Shown here one piece after another: positions 9,223 through 17,452 of a DNA stretch of 64,000 nucleotides; the first letter of the stretch is position 1, and every line of letters begins with the position of its first letter. Source of the DNA: Metarhizobium sp017305935. Its GTDB lineage: Bacteria > Pseudomonadota > Alphaproteobacteria > Rhizobiales > Rhizobiaceae. The stretch lies in NCBI RefSeq assembly GCF_029601685.1, contig NZ_JARRIR010000013.1:1-64000 (forward strand), written 5' to 3'. The notes beneath the pieces were generated by a model. It was not told where the DNA came from. It searched no databases and saw only the letters and a list, made by a program, of their open reading frames with translations. Both the position numbers and the translations under genes were made by a program.

Positions 9223-9247
9223 GGAACATCTAATCCCCATTGGAGTT
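9223..9247 (+). promoter_or_regulatory. EcfG-type general-stress promoter (GGAAC-N17-GTT)
   Basis: GGAAC at 9223-9227 and GTT at 9245-9247 are separated by exactly 17 bases, the spacing of promoters read by the alphaproteobacterial general-stress sigma factor EcfG. The site lies 25 bases upstream of the SDR gene start, which fits a stress-induced oxidoreductase. Two more sites with identical elements and spacing occur at 14854-14878 and 17275-17299. Confidence 0.6.
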
Positions 9248-9272
9248 CGCTCTCTAGATTCATAGGCTGGAG

Positions 9273-10145
9273 ATGACCATGACGGACGATGACCACCGGC
9301 CCTTTCCTCCCCAGCCGGAGCAGCAGCAGTCTCCGCCGGGTCTGACGAATGAGATGAAGCCGGTCCCTGATCACGGCGAGAAGAGCTACGCCGGCGCAGC
9401 GCGTCTCACCGGGAAAGTGGCGCTCATCACAGGCGCGGATTCTGGTATCGGCCGGGCGGTGGCGATTGCCTTCGCCCGCGAGGGTGCCGACATCGTGATT
9501 TCCTATTTGAGCGAGCATGAGGACGCTGATGAAACCGCGCGCTGGGTTGAGGACGCGGGGCGCAAGGCCGTCGCCCTTCCAGGGGACATCACAAGCGAGG
9601 AACATTGCCGTCACCTGGTGCGTCAATGTCTGGAAACCTTCGGCCAACTCGATATCCTCGTGAACAATGCCGCCTTTCAGCGGACCTATGCGGATATCGG
9701 CGACATCAGCACCGAAGAATGGGACCGGACGTTCCGGACCAATATCTATGCGCCGTTCTTCCTGGCGCGCGCGGCGATTCCGCACATGAAGCCTGGCAGC
9801 GCCATTATCAACACGACCTCTATCCAGTCCCGCCAACCGTCGTCTCATCTTCTCGCCTATGCGGCGACGAAGGGGGCGATCTCGAATTTTACCGCCGGGC
9901 TCGCCGAAATGGTCGCCGACAAGGGCATTCGGGTGAACGCCGTCGCGCCGGGACCGATCTGGACGCCGCTCATTCCCTCCACCATGCCGCCGGAAAAGAC
10001 GAAGGATTTCGGCAAGCAAACCCTCATTGGGCGCGCCGGCCAGCCGGCTGAACTCGCAGGGGCCTTCGTCCTGCTCGCCTCCCAACTCGGCAGCTACATG
10101 ACGGGCGCGGTGATCCCGGTCACGGGAGGCGAGATCATGATCTGA
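9273..10145 (+). CDS. SDR-family oxidoreductase, general-stress (YghA/YhdF-like)
   Basis: This 290-residue short-chain dehydrogenase has a proline-rich N-terminal extension, as in YghA/YhdF-type stress SDRs. The Rossmann motif TGADSGIG (about residue 54) is followed by NNAA, the catalytic Ser in TTSIQS, and the YAATK active-site pair (Tyr about 196, Lys about 200), with PGPIWTP after it. The substrate is unknown; NADP-dependent carbonyl reduction is likely. It follows an EcfG-type promoter and heads a run of oxidoreductase genes. Confidence 0.85.
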   Translation: MTMTDDDHRPFPPQPEQQQSPPGLTNEMKPVPDHGEKSYAGAARLTGKVALITGADSGIGRAVAIAFAREGADIVISYLSEHEDADETARWVEDAGRKAVALPGDITSEEHCRHLVRQCLETFGQLDILVNNAAFQRTYADIGDISTEEWDRTFRTNIYAPFFLARAAIPHMKPGSAIINTTSIQSRQPSSHLLAYAATKGAISNFTAGLAEMVADKGIRVNAVAPGPIWTPLIPSTMPPEKTKDFGKQTLIGRAGQPAELAGAFVLLASQLGSYMTGAVIPVTGGEIMI

Positions 10146-10201
10146 GCCGGCATGCCACCTCTGAATACGCATCGTCTCGCCACGCTAACTGGAGCCTGCA
10201 C

Positions 10202-12007
10202 ATGAAATCCTTCCTGGGACTACGCTTGTCTGCCTGCGCTCTGTTGTTGACTCCACAGGCGGGCGCATTTGCGCAAGTCAAGGGTGAGGTTGGCCGCGCA
10301 TCGGACGTCGTTATCGAAGGCTCGATCCTTGAGCCCGAAAAAATTCAAATGACCGACGACGACAAGCTTACGGGCCTTATCAAGGCGCCGGACGGTTTCA
10401 AGGTCGAGGTTTTCGCGCGCGATCTTGTCAATCCGCGTATGCTTGCCGTTTCGGATGCCGATGTGCTCTACGCCACTCGCCGCTCTGTCGGCGACGTCGT
10501 CATGCTGAAGGACGGCGATGGCGATGGCGCAGCCGACGGCGCTGTAACGGTCGCCAGTCGCTCGGGAATGCATGGGATCGCCTTCGACGGAGACAAGGTC
10601 TTCCTTGTCACCATTCACGATGTCTATACGGCCGATGTCAACGACGACGGCACGTTCGGCCCTCTTACGCGCATCATCAACGATCTCCCGGATGCCGGCC
10701 AACATGCGAACCGCACGCTCGGCATCGGGCCGGACGACATGCTCTACATCTCCTCGGGCAGCACCTGCAATGAATGTCAGGAGGACAACCCGGAGAACGC
10801 CGCGCTCTTACGCGCCAGCAAGGACGGGAAAAGTCGCACGATCTTCGCCAGCGGCCTGAGAAACACCATTGGCTTCGATTGGGAGCCAATAACCGGCGCG
10901 CTTTATGGCGTCGACCATGGCATCGATTGGCTTGGCGACGAGGTGCAGATCGAGGAACTCAACGTCCTCGAGCAGGGAAAGAGGTACGGATGGCCCTATG
11001 TCTACGGCAAAAGCGGCCTCAATCCGCATATCGATCCGCCGGAAGGCATTTCTCTGGAAGACTGGGCGAGGCAGTCGACCGAGCCCTTGCTCGGATACAC
11101 GCCGCATAGCGCGCCGATGCAGATGGTATTCTACGACGGCAATGCTTTCCCTGACGATTATCGTGGTGACGCCTTTGTCGCCATGCGCGGCTCCTGGAAC
11201 CGTCGACCGCCGAGCGGGTATGAGGTGGTGCGTATCAACTTCGAAAATGGCAAGCCTGTCGCCTTCGAGCGTTTCCTCGAAGGCTTTCTCCTCCAGCAGG
11301 AAAATGGGAAATACGGCTATCTCGGCCGTCTGACCGGTGTCGCCGTGAGCAAGGACGGAGCCCTCTTCGTCGCCGATGACAGCAACGGCATCGTCTATCG
11401 CGTGCGCTACGTAGGTAAACATCAGGCTGCGGCCAATGACACCAAGGCTATCCCGAACGTCGTTGTGGAAAAGCCTGCGACGAAAATAGCGTTGGACCTT
11501 GTCGAGGCCAGGGACCCGAAGGCTATCGCGGTGCGGAGCGCCTTTCGAGCGAACCAACCGATACCCCTCCAGTATGCAGCCGACGGCGACAATGCCTCGC
11601 CAGCGCTGGAATGGGACGATCGGCCTATGGAAACGAAATCCTACGTCGTCATCGTTGATGATCCCGATGCCGACGACCCGAAACCGTTCACTCATTGGGT
11701 GGCCTATGACATTCCTGCTGGCACCACGAAGCTTCGCGAAGGCCTGCCCGGAACACCTATCCTTCAGTCCCCAAAGGGCCTGAAGCAGGGCGCAAACAGC
11801 ATGGGGTCGATCGGCTATGCCGGCCCGAAGCCGCCGGTCGGCGATCCCGCGCACCACTATCATTTTCAGGTATTCGCTCTCGATGTCGACACTCTTGGCA
11901 TCGATCCGGGCGCGACCCGCGAAGACGTCCTCAAGGCAATGAGTGGCCATGTTCTCTCGAAAGGAGAACTGGTCGGCACCTTCGCGCGCAAAGCAGCAGC
12001 GAACTAG
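10202..12007 (+). CDS. secreted PQQ-type sugar/sorbosone dehydrogenase fused to a PEBP (YbhB/YbcL) domain
   Basis: This 601-residue protein starts with a signal peptide ending near FAQ (residue 25). Residues about 55-405 are a beta-propeller of the soluble aldose/sorbosone dehydrogenase family (GMHGIAFDGDKVF, HANRTLGIGPD, GLRNTIGFDWEP, FVAMRGSWNR). Residues about 430-597 form a complete phosphatidylethanolamine-binding-protein domain (VDDPDADDPKPFTHWVAYD, GPKPPVGDPAHHYHFQVFALD). The two normally occur as separate proteins. The dehydrogenase would use PQQ in the periplasm; the role of the PEBP part is unknown. It lies 56 bases after the SDR gene and before a zinc alcohol dehydrogenase. Confidence 0.85.
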   Translation: MKSFLGLRLSACALLLTPQAGAFAQVKGEVGRASDVVIEGSILEPEKIQMTDDDKLTGLIKAPDGFKVEVFARDLVNPRMLAVSDADVLYATRRSVGDVVMLKDGDGDGAADGAVTVASRSGMHGIAFDGDKVFLVTIHDVYTADVNDDGTFGPLTRIINDLPDAGQHANRTLGIGPDDMLYISSGSTCNECQEDNPENAALLRASKDGKSRTIFASGLRNTIGFDWEPITGALYGVDHGIDWLGDEVQIEELNVLEQGKRYGWPYVYGKSGLNPHIDPPEGISLEDWARQSTEPLLGYTPHSAPMQMVFYDGNAFPDDYRGDAFVAMRGSWNRRPPSGYEVVRINFENGKPVAFERFLEGFLLQQENGKYGYLGRLTGVAVSKDGALFVADDSNGIVYRVRYVGKHQAAANDTKAIPNVVVEKPATKIALDLVEARDPKAIAVRSAFRANQPIPLQYAADGDNASPALEWDDRPMETKSYVVIVDDPDADDPKPFTHWVAYDIPAGTTKLREGLPGTPILQSPKGLKQGANSMGSIGYAGPKPPVGDPAHHYHFQVFALDVDTLGIDPGATREDVLKAMSGHVLSKGELVGTFARKAAAN

Positions 12008-12020
12008 GAAGGATCGAGCG

Positions 12021-13190
12021 ATGAAAGCACTTACCTGGCACGGCAAAAGCGATATCCGCTGTGAAAGCGTTCCCGATCCGAAGATCGAGAACGGACGCGA
12101 CGCCATCATAAAAGTGACGGCATGCGCGATCTGTGGGTCTGATCTCCACATTTTCGATGGCGTCATCCCCAGCATGGAACATGGCGACATCGTCGGTCAT
12201 GAAACGATGGGGGAGGTCGTCGAAGTCGGATCGGACAACAAGGCCCTAAAGGTCGGCGACCGTGTCGTCGTGCCGTTCACCATCGCTTGCGGCGAATGCT
12301 TCTTCTGCAAACGGGGACATTTCTCCGGCTGTGAGCGCTCGAACCCGAACCGCAAGAAGGCGGCGAAGCTCTGGGGCAACTCCCCAGCGGGGCTTTTTGG
12401 CTATTCTCACCTCCTTGGTGGGTTCAGTGGCGGGCAGGCGGAGTATATGCGCGTACCCTATGCTGATGTCGGCCCCATCAAGGTTCCGGACAGCCTGTCC
12501 GACGAACAGGTTCTTTTCCTCTCCGACATCTTTCCAACCGGATACATGGCTGCGGAATTCTGCGATATCAAACCAGGCGATACGATTGCGGTATGGGGCT
12601 GCGGCCCCGTCGGGCAGATGGCGATCAAAAGCGCCTTCCTTCTAGGTGCCGAGCGGGTAATCGCCATCGATACGGTGCCGGAACGCAAGGTACTGGCCGA
12701 GGCGAGCGGTGCGCTCGTGCTCGATTTCCGCGACGAGGACATCTATGACCGCATAATGGACCTGACCGCCGGCCGAGGAGCCGACGCCTGTATCGATGCG
12801 GTCGGTACGGAGCCGGACACGATGTCCGGCTTCGACGCGATTGTCGACCGGGTGAAAGTCGCCACCTTCATGGGAACGGATCGGCCGCATGTGCTGCGCC
12901 AAGCCATTCATTGCTGCCGCAACTTCGGTATCGTCTCGATCGTCGGCATCTATGGCGGTTTCGTCGACAAGATCCCGATGGGCTCGGCGATCAATCGCGG
13001 CCTGACCTTCCGCATGGCGCAAACGCCGGTGCAGCACTATCTGCCAATCCTGCTGGAGCGTATCGAACGCGGCGACATCGATCCGTCCTTCGTCATCACC
13101 CATCGGGCCGGATTGGAAGATGGCCCCGAGCTCTACAAGACATTCCGAGACAAGAAGGATGGCTGCATCAAGGTCGTGCTCAAGCCGTAG
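12021..13190 (+). CDS. zinc-dependent alcohol dehydrogenase (formaldehyde-dehydrogenase-like)
   Basis: This 389-residue medium-chain dehydrogenase has catalytic-zinc ligands in CGSDLH and GHETMGEVVE, the structural-zinc cysteines in CGECFFCKRGHFSGC, and a nucleotide-binding motif in WGCGPVGQ. Length and the long insert (ERSNPNRKKAAKLWGNSPAG) match the glutathione-independent formaldehyde dehydrogenase-like branch. ATG 12021 follows AGGAAGGA; an upstream in-frame start at 11943 lies inside the preceding gene and is unlikely. It is probably co-transcribed with the SDR and dehydrogenase-PEBP genes. Confidence 0.9.
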   Translation: MKALTWHGKSDIRCESVPDPKIENGRDAIIKVTACAICGSDLHIFDGVIPSMEHGDIVGHETMGEVVEVGSDNKALKVGDRVVVPFTIACGECFFCKRGHFSGCERSNPNRKKAAKLWGNSPAGLFGYSHLLGGFSGGQAEYMRVPYADVGPIKVPDSLSDEQVLFLSDIFPTGYMAAEFCDIKPGDTIAVWGCGPVGQMAIKSAFLLGAERVIAIDTVPERKVLAEASGALVLDFRDEDIYDRIMDLTAGRGADACIDAVGTEPDTMSGFDAIVDRVKVATFMGTDRPHVLRQAIHCCRNFGIVSIVGIYGGFVDKIPMGSAINRGLTFRMAQTPVQHYLPILLERIERGDIDPSFVITHRAGLEDGPELYKTFRDKKDGCIKVVLKP

Positions 13191-13236
13191 GAGCGAATAC
13201 GCGATGAGCAGCGGAAAACAAAGCGAGGAGAAAACG

Positions 13237-13470
13237 ATGACAGATATAGATCGACACGAAGAAATTCGTCGGCGCGCGTACTGGATCTGGCAAGAGGAGG
13301 GAGCTACCGCAGGTGAAGACTTGCGCCACTGGTCAATGGCGGAAGCGGAGTTCGAGGCTTCGTATGAGGAAACTGGCGGAGTGAACGCCGCTGCGGAGAC
13401 ACCGATCGTGGAGATTTCGACCGGAACTGAGCCAGTGCGCAAGAAAACCAAACGCACTGGAGGACCGTGA
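13237..13470 (+). CDS. DUF2934 family protein
   Basis: This 77-residue protein carries the DUF2934 pattern (HEEIRRRAYWIWQEEG, then LRHWSMAEAEF), a short domain common in rhizobial stress loci whose function is unknown. ATG 13237 follows GCGAGGAG; ATG 13204 would add 11 residues. It ends 4 bases before the GTG of the next, broken gene, so they share an operon. Confidence 0.75.
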   Translation: MTDIDRHEEIRRRAYWIWQEEGATAGEDLRHWSMAEAEFEASYEETGGVNAAAETPIVEISTGTEPVRKKTKRTGGP

Positions 13471-13474
13471 GGCC

Positions 13475-13883
13475 GTGAACCCCCTCGATCACGCGATCCT
13501 CGTTGCCCGGTCGGCACACGAAGGCCAGTTCGATAAGGCCGGGCGATCCTGTTTTGAGCACTGCCGTCGCGTTGCCTCAGCCCTCGAAGACAAAACCGGA
13601 AAAGTCGTCGCCTATCTGCATGACGTGGTCGAGAAGGGAACGGGCTGGATCTTGGATCCGCTGCGAGAGGAGGGCTTTTCCCCCCGACATTGTCGGAGCG
13701 GTGGACGCGATGACCAGACGGATCGACGAAGAGTGGGAGGTGTTTGTTCGCCGCGCCGCCTCGAACCCTACCTCATATCCTGTGAAGCGCGCAGATTTGG
13801 AAGACAATTTCTCTCAGGTACAGACGATCGGTGAGAATGGTGAGAAATATCCGTGTGCGCTACGTCTTATCTCGGAACTCTGA
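13475..13883 (+). pseudogene. HD-domain hydrolase (RelA/SpoT-like) with a frameshift
   Basis: From GTG 13475 the product reads like a small HD-family phosphohydrolase: HAILVARSAHEGQFDKAGRS, CRRVASAL, and YLHDVVEKG with the His-Asp pair. At 13676-13685 a run of four T then six C puts the frame one base out. The second frame (FPPDIVGAVDAMTRR to LRLISEL) completes a protein of about 135 residues ending at TGA 13883. The lesion lies in a homopolymer, so a sequencing error is possible. If real, the enzyme is cut just after its metal-binding motif. Confidence 0.7.
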
Positions 13884-13903
13884 GGGGCTAGTTGTGCCGA
13901 CTC

Positions 13904-14290
13904 CTATGTAGAAGCCGACGACAAAAACGCCTCTGTCGATATGGCGTCCATTTGGGCAGTAAACCGGCTTTCGAGCAGCTTCAATGACGCGTCATATGTT
14001 TCGTCCGTGCCACTGCAGACGGCATCTGTCAGGATGACGACACGGTAGCCGAGATCGATGGCGCCGAGCGCCGTGGCGAGAACGCTCACGTCTGTTTCCC
14101 CACCGGTGATGGCCAGCGTTTCCACGTCGTGTTCTCGCAGAAGGGCGTTGAGCCGCCCGTCGATCCAGGGAGAATAGGTCCGCTTGTCGAACAAGATTGC
14201 CGGTGGGGTAAATGCGGCAAGCTCCGAAAGGAGGCCGTACATCTCGGCCGGCAGGTGGGTCGGGCGGAGAGCCGCTCCTCCGCCCGTTCC
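13904..14290 (-). pseudogene. isochorismatase-family cysteine hydrolase, C-terminal remnant
   Basis: Only the C-terminal half of the cysteine-hydrolase fold remains (AILFDKRTYSPWIDGRL, AITGGETDVSVLATALGA, DLGYRVVILTDAVCSG). The first 80 or so residues, with the catalytic Asp, are missing: the frame opens directly after the stop of the DUF892 gene. The usual catalytic Cys of the GGETDVCV motif is Ser here, so even this part would be inactive. The earliest ATG (14242) would give 112 residues. This is a decayed, truncated gene. Confidence 0.7.
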
Positions 14291-14293
14291 GGA

Positions 14294-14794
14294 TCATGCG
14301 GCCTTGGTCTTGCCTTCGCGGTTGACCTTGGCCTCCGCAAGCTGCGTCAGGGCCTGATCCGTCTTGGTTTCCTCGGCGAGCGTTTGGTCGAGCAACTGGG
14401 CGACATCATTCTTGCCAAGCTGTATGGCCCAGGATTTCAAGGTGCCGTAGCGGGCGATTTCGTAGTGCTCGACGGCCTGTGCGGCGGCAAGAAGGCCTGC
14501 ATCGAGCGCGGGCGAGTCCTTGAATTCCTCGAGAATTTCCTGACCTTCTTCGAGAATGCCGTCGATAGCCGGGCAGGTTTTGCCGCGCGCGGGCTTGCCA
14601 AGAAGCTCGAACACCTGCACGAGCCGCTCGACCTGGCCCTCGGTTTCCTGCAGATGCTTGTCGAATGCCGCCTTCAGGTCTTGCGCATCGGCGCCGCGGA
14701 TCATCTTCTTGAGGCCGGCAATGATCTTGCGCTCGGCGTAATAGATGTCCTTGATACCGTCGAGGAAAAGGTCTTCCATTGTCTTGGTGGGCAT
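14294..14794 (-). CDS. DUF892 (YciE/YciF-type) ferritin-like stress protein
   Basis: This 166-residue helical protein starts MPTKTMEDLFLDGIKDIYYAE and carries the DUF892 pattern of four helices with Glu/His positions (YYAERKI, HLQETEGQVERL, EHYEIARYGTL, ETKTDQAL). The family has a ferritin-like fold and is induced by osmotic and oxidative stress; its biochemical role is unsettled. AGGAGAG lies just upstream of ATG 14794. An EcfG-type promoter 60 bases upstream agrees with stress induction. It is intact, unlike most of its neighbours. Confidence 0.9.
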   Translation of the reverse strand: MPTKTMEDLFLDGIKDIYYAERKIIAGLKKMIRGADAQDLKAAFDKHLQETEGQVERLVQVFELLGKPARGKTCPAIDGILEEGQEILEEFKDSPALDAGLLAAAQAVEHYEIARYGTLKSWAIQLGKNDVAQLLDQTLAEETKTDQALTQLAEAKVNREGKTKAA

Positions 14795-14839
14795 CGGTCT
14801 CTCCTGTTGATGTGAACGTTTGCCGATTGGCCGGCGCGA

Positions 14840-15162
14840 TCGCACGGGGATTGAACCAGCCTTTCGAGCCTTTGTTCCCCGCAACTTCGATAAAGCACGC
14901 CGTCGGCTAAGCAGCCGCGACGCGCGCCGCAATGAGGGCAAAAGCACCGGCCGGAAAAGCTGGCGGTCTGTCCCGTTTGTTCGAACTGTCCAGCAGGCCA
15001 GATCCCGAAAACGTGAAAGGCCGAGCCACTCTCCTGCCGGCAGTCGGTGCAATGGCAGATGCCGACCCGGTCGGGAACGCCCCGCACCGTTATCCGTACT
15101 TGTTTGCAAAGACACGAACCGGTTCGACGCCGTCTGCCGACTGGCCGGCCTGCGAGGGGCAA
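14840..15162 (-). pseudogene. GFA/CENP-V family protein, degraded
   Basis: The N-terminal two thirds of a glutathione-dependent formaldehyde-activating (GFA) type zinc protein is readable: GSCLCKQVRITV, HCTDCRQESGSAFHVFG, and CFCPHCGAR with the zinc cysteines. After GCLADG the family pattern is lost, and the frame runs without a stop into the DUF892 gene. Pieces resembling a GFA C terminus (LRGTKARKAGSIP) lie in another frame, suggesting one or more frameshifts. The promoter of the DUF892 gene lies inside this remnant. Confidence 0.55.
14854..14878 (-). promoter_or_regulatory. EcfG-type general-stress promoter (GGAAC-N17-GTT) for the DUF892 gene
   Basis: On the minus strand GGAAC (14878-14874) and GTT (14856-14854) are separated by exactly 17 bases. 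The -10 element lies 60 bases before the DUF892 start at 14794. Spacing and elements match the sites at 9223 and 17275. Confidence 0.6.
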
Positions 15163-15255
15163 ACTGGCCGGCGGCGTCGCGCCCGAGGTCTGTCGCTCCC
15201 TTTCTGGATCTGTGCGAATTCATTGGAATTTCCTCCAAATCGCGCAATAGTGTGG

Positions 15256-15400
15256 CGGCTACGGCATCTGCGATACCTGCCTCGATGCGCTGCTCCGAGC
15301 GACCGGGACGCCGGATGGTCTTGATTTCTCGGATGCCTTTCCCCATCTATCGCTCACTGCCCGTCATCGATCACTTGCCTGCAGCGACGATATCCGTCGC
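15256..15400 (+). repeat. diverged partial copy of the Cys-rich gene at 3415-3663
   Basis: From GGCTACGGCATCTGCGATAC onward this stretch matches 3550-3690 closely, including the codons for GICD.CLDA and the run RATGTPDGLDF. In the matching frame a TAG sits just before the first preserved Cys codon, so the copy has lost its 5' half and start. It continues past the point where the first copy stops, to TAA near 15522. It is a remnant of a duplication or of a related element. Confidence 0.6.
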
Positions 15401-15422
15401 GCGTTCGCAGTCGTCCGGGTCG

Positions 15423-15456
15423 GAAGGGCGCTCCCCGAAAGGGTCGAGCGCCCTTC
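15423..15456 (+). terminator. strong hairpin, possible bidirectional terminator
   Basis: GAAGGGCGCT and AGCGCCCTTC form a perfect 10-bp stem around a 14-base loop. No T run follows on either strand, so rho-independent termination is not certain. It lies between the Cys-rich remnant and the truncated NmrA-like gene. Confidence 0.4.
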
Positions 15457-15540
15457 GCCATTCCTAGAAGGTGTTGCTGGCAGGGTCACGCGGATCGCCG
15501 CGAGCGCCAGGTTCCATTTCTAATCGCGGGCCAGACGCCA

Positions 15541-16170
15541 GCGGCGCGCATCGACATCCGTACCGCGAGCCGTGCGATAGGCCGGCACGGAGAGATGAAT
15601 GTCGTCGCCGTCTGGATTAAGGACGCCGCGCGGCGCTCTGGGCTGCCTTTCGCGATCGCGCGGCCGACCATGTATCTCGACAATCTGCTAAAGCCTTCGG
15701 CGCGCACGGAGATCATTGTACACGGCGTGTTAGCGCCGCCGATTCCGGCCGGGCAGCGCATAGCCTGGACTTCGGCCGACGATTGCGCGGAGGCCGCGCT
15801 GATGCTGCTGGAACGCGGTGCGATGGGCGGCGATCACCGCATCGCCGGGCCGGAGAGCCTGACGGGCGATGAACTGGCTTCGCGCGTGAGCGCCGGTATC
15901 GGTCGCGCGGTCCTCTATCGCGGCCAGCCGCGTGATGAATTCGAGCGCGAGCTTTATGCTGCGATGGGTGCGGGCATCGGGTGGCATGTGGCGTCGAAGT
16001 TTCGCTATTTCGCCGCGCATCCCGACGATGCGTATACGATCTTAGCTGACCCCTTCGGGCCGCAGGCCGGGCTTGAAGGTTTCATGCCGACCGATGTGAA
16101 GACCTGGACGCAGGCGCACTATGCGGATTTCAGCGGAGCCGGCGAGACGGGAATGTCGCGCAATCCCTGA
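15541..16170 (+). pseudogene. NmrA-like NAD(P)-binding protein, N-terminally truncated
   Basis: The frame encodes the C-terminal two thirds of an NmrA/atypical-SDR protein: WIKDAARRSGLPFAIARP, GQRIAWTSADDCAEAALMLL, IAGPESLTGDELA and a family-like C terminus. The N-terminal Rossmann fold with its GxxGxxG motif is missing, and no start precedes the preserved part except internal ATG 15595. Similarity seems to begin near 15565. Without the dinucleotide-binding half the product should be inactive. It is probably the product of the same deletions that cut neighbouring genes. Confidence 0.6.
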
Positions 16171-16350
16171 TTTTTGAAGACCATTAACGCTTCCGGCGCT
16201 AGGGTTGGGCGTGATGGCCTCGTTGCGGACTGGCTACGCCGAAGACTGCAAGTCCTCATATCCTCGGTTCAAGTCCGGGGCGAGGCCTCCACGATGTTAA
16301 AGGCTTCGGGAGTTTTGCGACACCGGAAACAGGAAATCGACAGTAAGACC

Positions 16351-16953
16351 ATGATCGACGTGGCCGCCCGCATCATAGATCTTTATCGTCGCCATGCTGG
16401 TGCATGGACAACCGCGCGCGGCACGGTCCTGTCAGAGCGCGCATGGATCGAGCGGTTTGCCAACATGGTGCGGCGAGGGGCGGCGGTGCTCGACATTGGA
16501 TGCGGATCAGGCGAGCCCATCGCCCGCTTCCTTGCCGCCAGAGGCCATCCGGTTACCGGCGTGGACGGTTCGCCCGAGATGATCGCCCTGTTCCGGGCCA
16601 ATCTGCCCGGCGAGACAGCGGACGTGGCGGATATGCGCTCGCTGAAACTGGATCGGAGATTTGGCGGGCTGATCGCTTGGGACAGCTTCTTTCACCTTGC
16701 GCCTCACGATCAGCGTATGATGTTTCCCATTTTCCGCGACCATGCCGAACCGGAGGCACCATTGCTGTTCACCAGCGGTCCCGCCTTTGGTGAAGCTATA
16801 GGCACGCTGGAAGGGGAACCCCTCTATCATGCCAGCCTCGACCCCGACGAATACCGCTTGCTGCTCGACCGGAATGGCTTTGATGTCGTGGCCCATGTTG
16901 CGGAAGACCCTGACTGCGGCGGGCGCACGGTCTGGCTGGCGCGTCAGCGGTAG
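16351..16953 (+). CDS. class I SAM-dependent methyltransferase
   Basis: This 200-residue protein has the SAM-binding motif VLDIGCGSGEPIARFL (motif I, about residue 49), VTGVDGSPEMI with the acidic residue that binds the ribose, and DSFFHLAPHDQ downstream. The substrate is not predictable. ATG 16351 gives the normal family N terminus (MIDVAARIIDLYRRHA); the longer frame to 16174 has no recognisable sequence. The gene appears intact within a decayed neighbourhood and has no operon partner. Confidence 0.75.
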   Translation: MIDVAARIIDLYRRHAGAWTTARGTVLSERAWIERFANMVRRGAAVLDIGCGSGEPIARFLAARGHPVTGVDGSPEMIALFRANLPGETADVADMRSLKLDRRFGGLIAWDSFFHLAPHDQRMMFPIFRDHAEPEAPLLFTSGPAFGEAIGTLEGEPLYHASLDPDEYRLLLDRNGFDVVAHVAEDPDCGGRTVWLARQR

Positions 16954-17274
16954 CCGTGAGGGTGTCGCGCCATTCCGGAGTTTCCCGACAAGATCGCCGG
17001 CGGTGATTTTTCAGGGAAAAATCTGTCGAAAAAACCCAGGTGCGAAAGTCAAACGTGGGCGACTGACTTTTGCGACACGGCGCGGCACGGATTCCAGGCC
17101 GCTGCGGACGGGATGCAGGTCTCAGGATAAGCACGACAGTTTCAATCCGCTATGTCAACGCCAAGCTGTTTCTTCAACTCGGCCGATCCTTTGGGCGTGA
17201 CGGTGACGGCACGCGACGACTTCGAGCGCCGTAGCCAGACGTTAAAGAAGGTAGCATCGGAGTCGCTTCATTGG
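16954..17274. other. intergenic stretch with no gene seen
   Basis: I see no supported coding sequence here. TTTTGCGACAC at 17068-17078 repeats exactly at 16313-16323, so the methyltransferase gene is flanked by an 11-base direct repeat. An imperfect dyad (GCGAAAGTCA at about 17042 and TGACTTTTGC at about 17064) overlaps the second copy. Confidence 0.4.
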
Positions 17275-17299
17275 GGAACCCAGCCCCAAGGTTCTCGTT
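17275..17299 (+). promoter_or_regulatory. EcfG-type promoter candidate (GGAAC-N17-GTT)
   Basis: GGAAC at 17275-17279 and GTT at 17297-17299 are separated by exactly 17 bases. The nearest downstream gene on this strand is the small membrane protein at 17453, which would have a leader of about 150 bases. An ATG at 17306 opens the same frame but is too close to the promoter to be the main start. Confidence 0.45.
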
Positions 17300-17452
17300 T
17301 GCCCTATGACGCTCGAAGCATTCGTTGCCCGTAACCGCAGAAAGAACGCAGCGACGTGGGAGCGGGTACGGGTCTCTTCTAAGCCGCTATCAGTCGATCT
17401 GGTGGGTCGTGCAAGAAGAAGCGCTTTCGTATTGCTAAGCTGGAGATGCACG

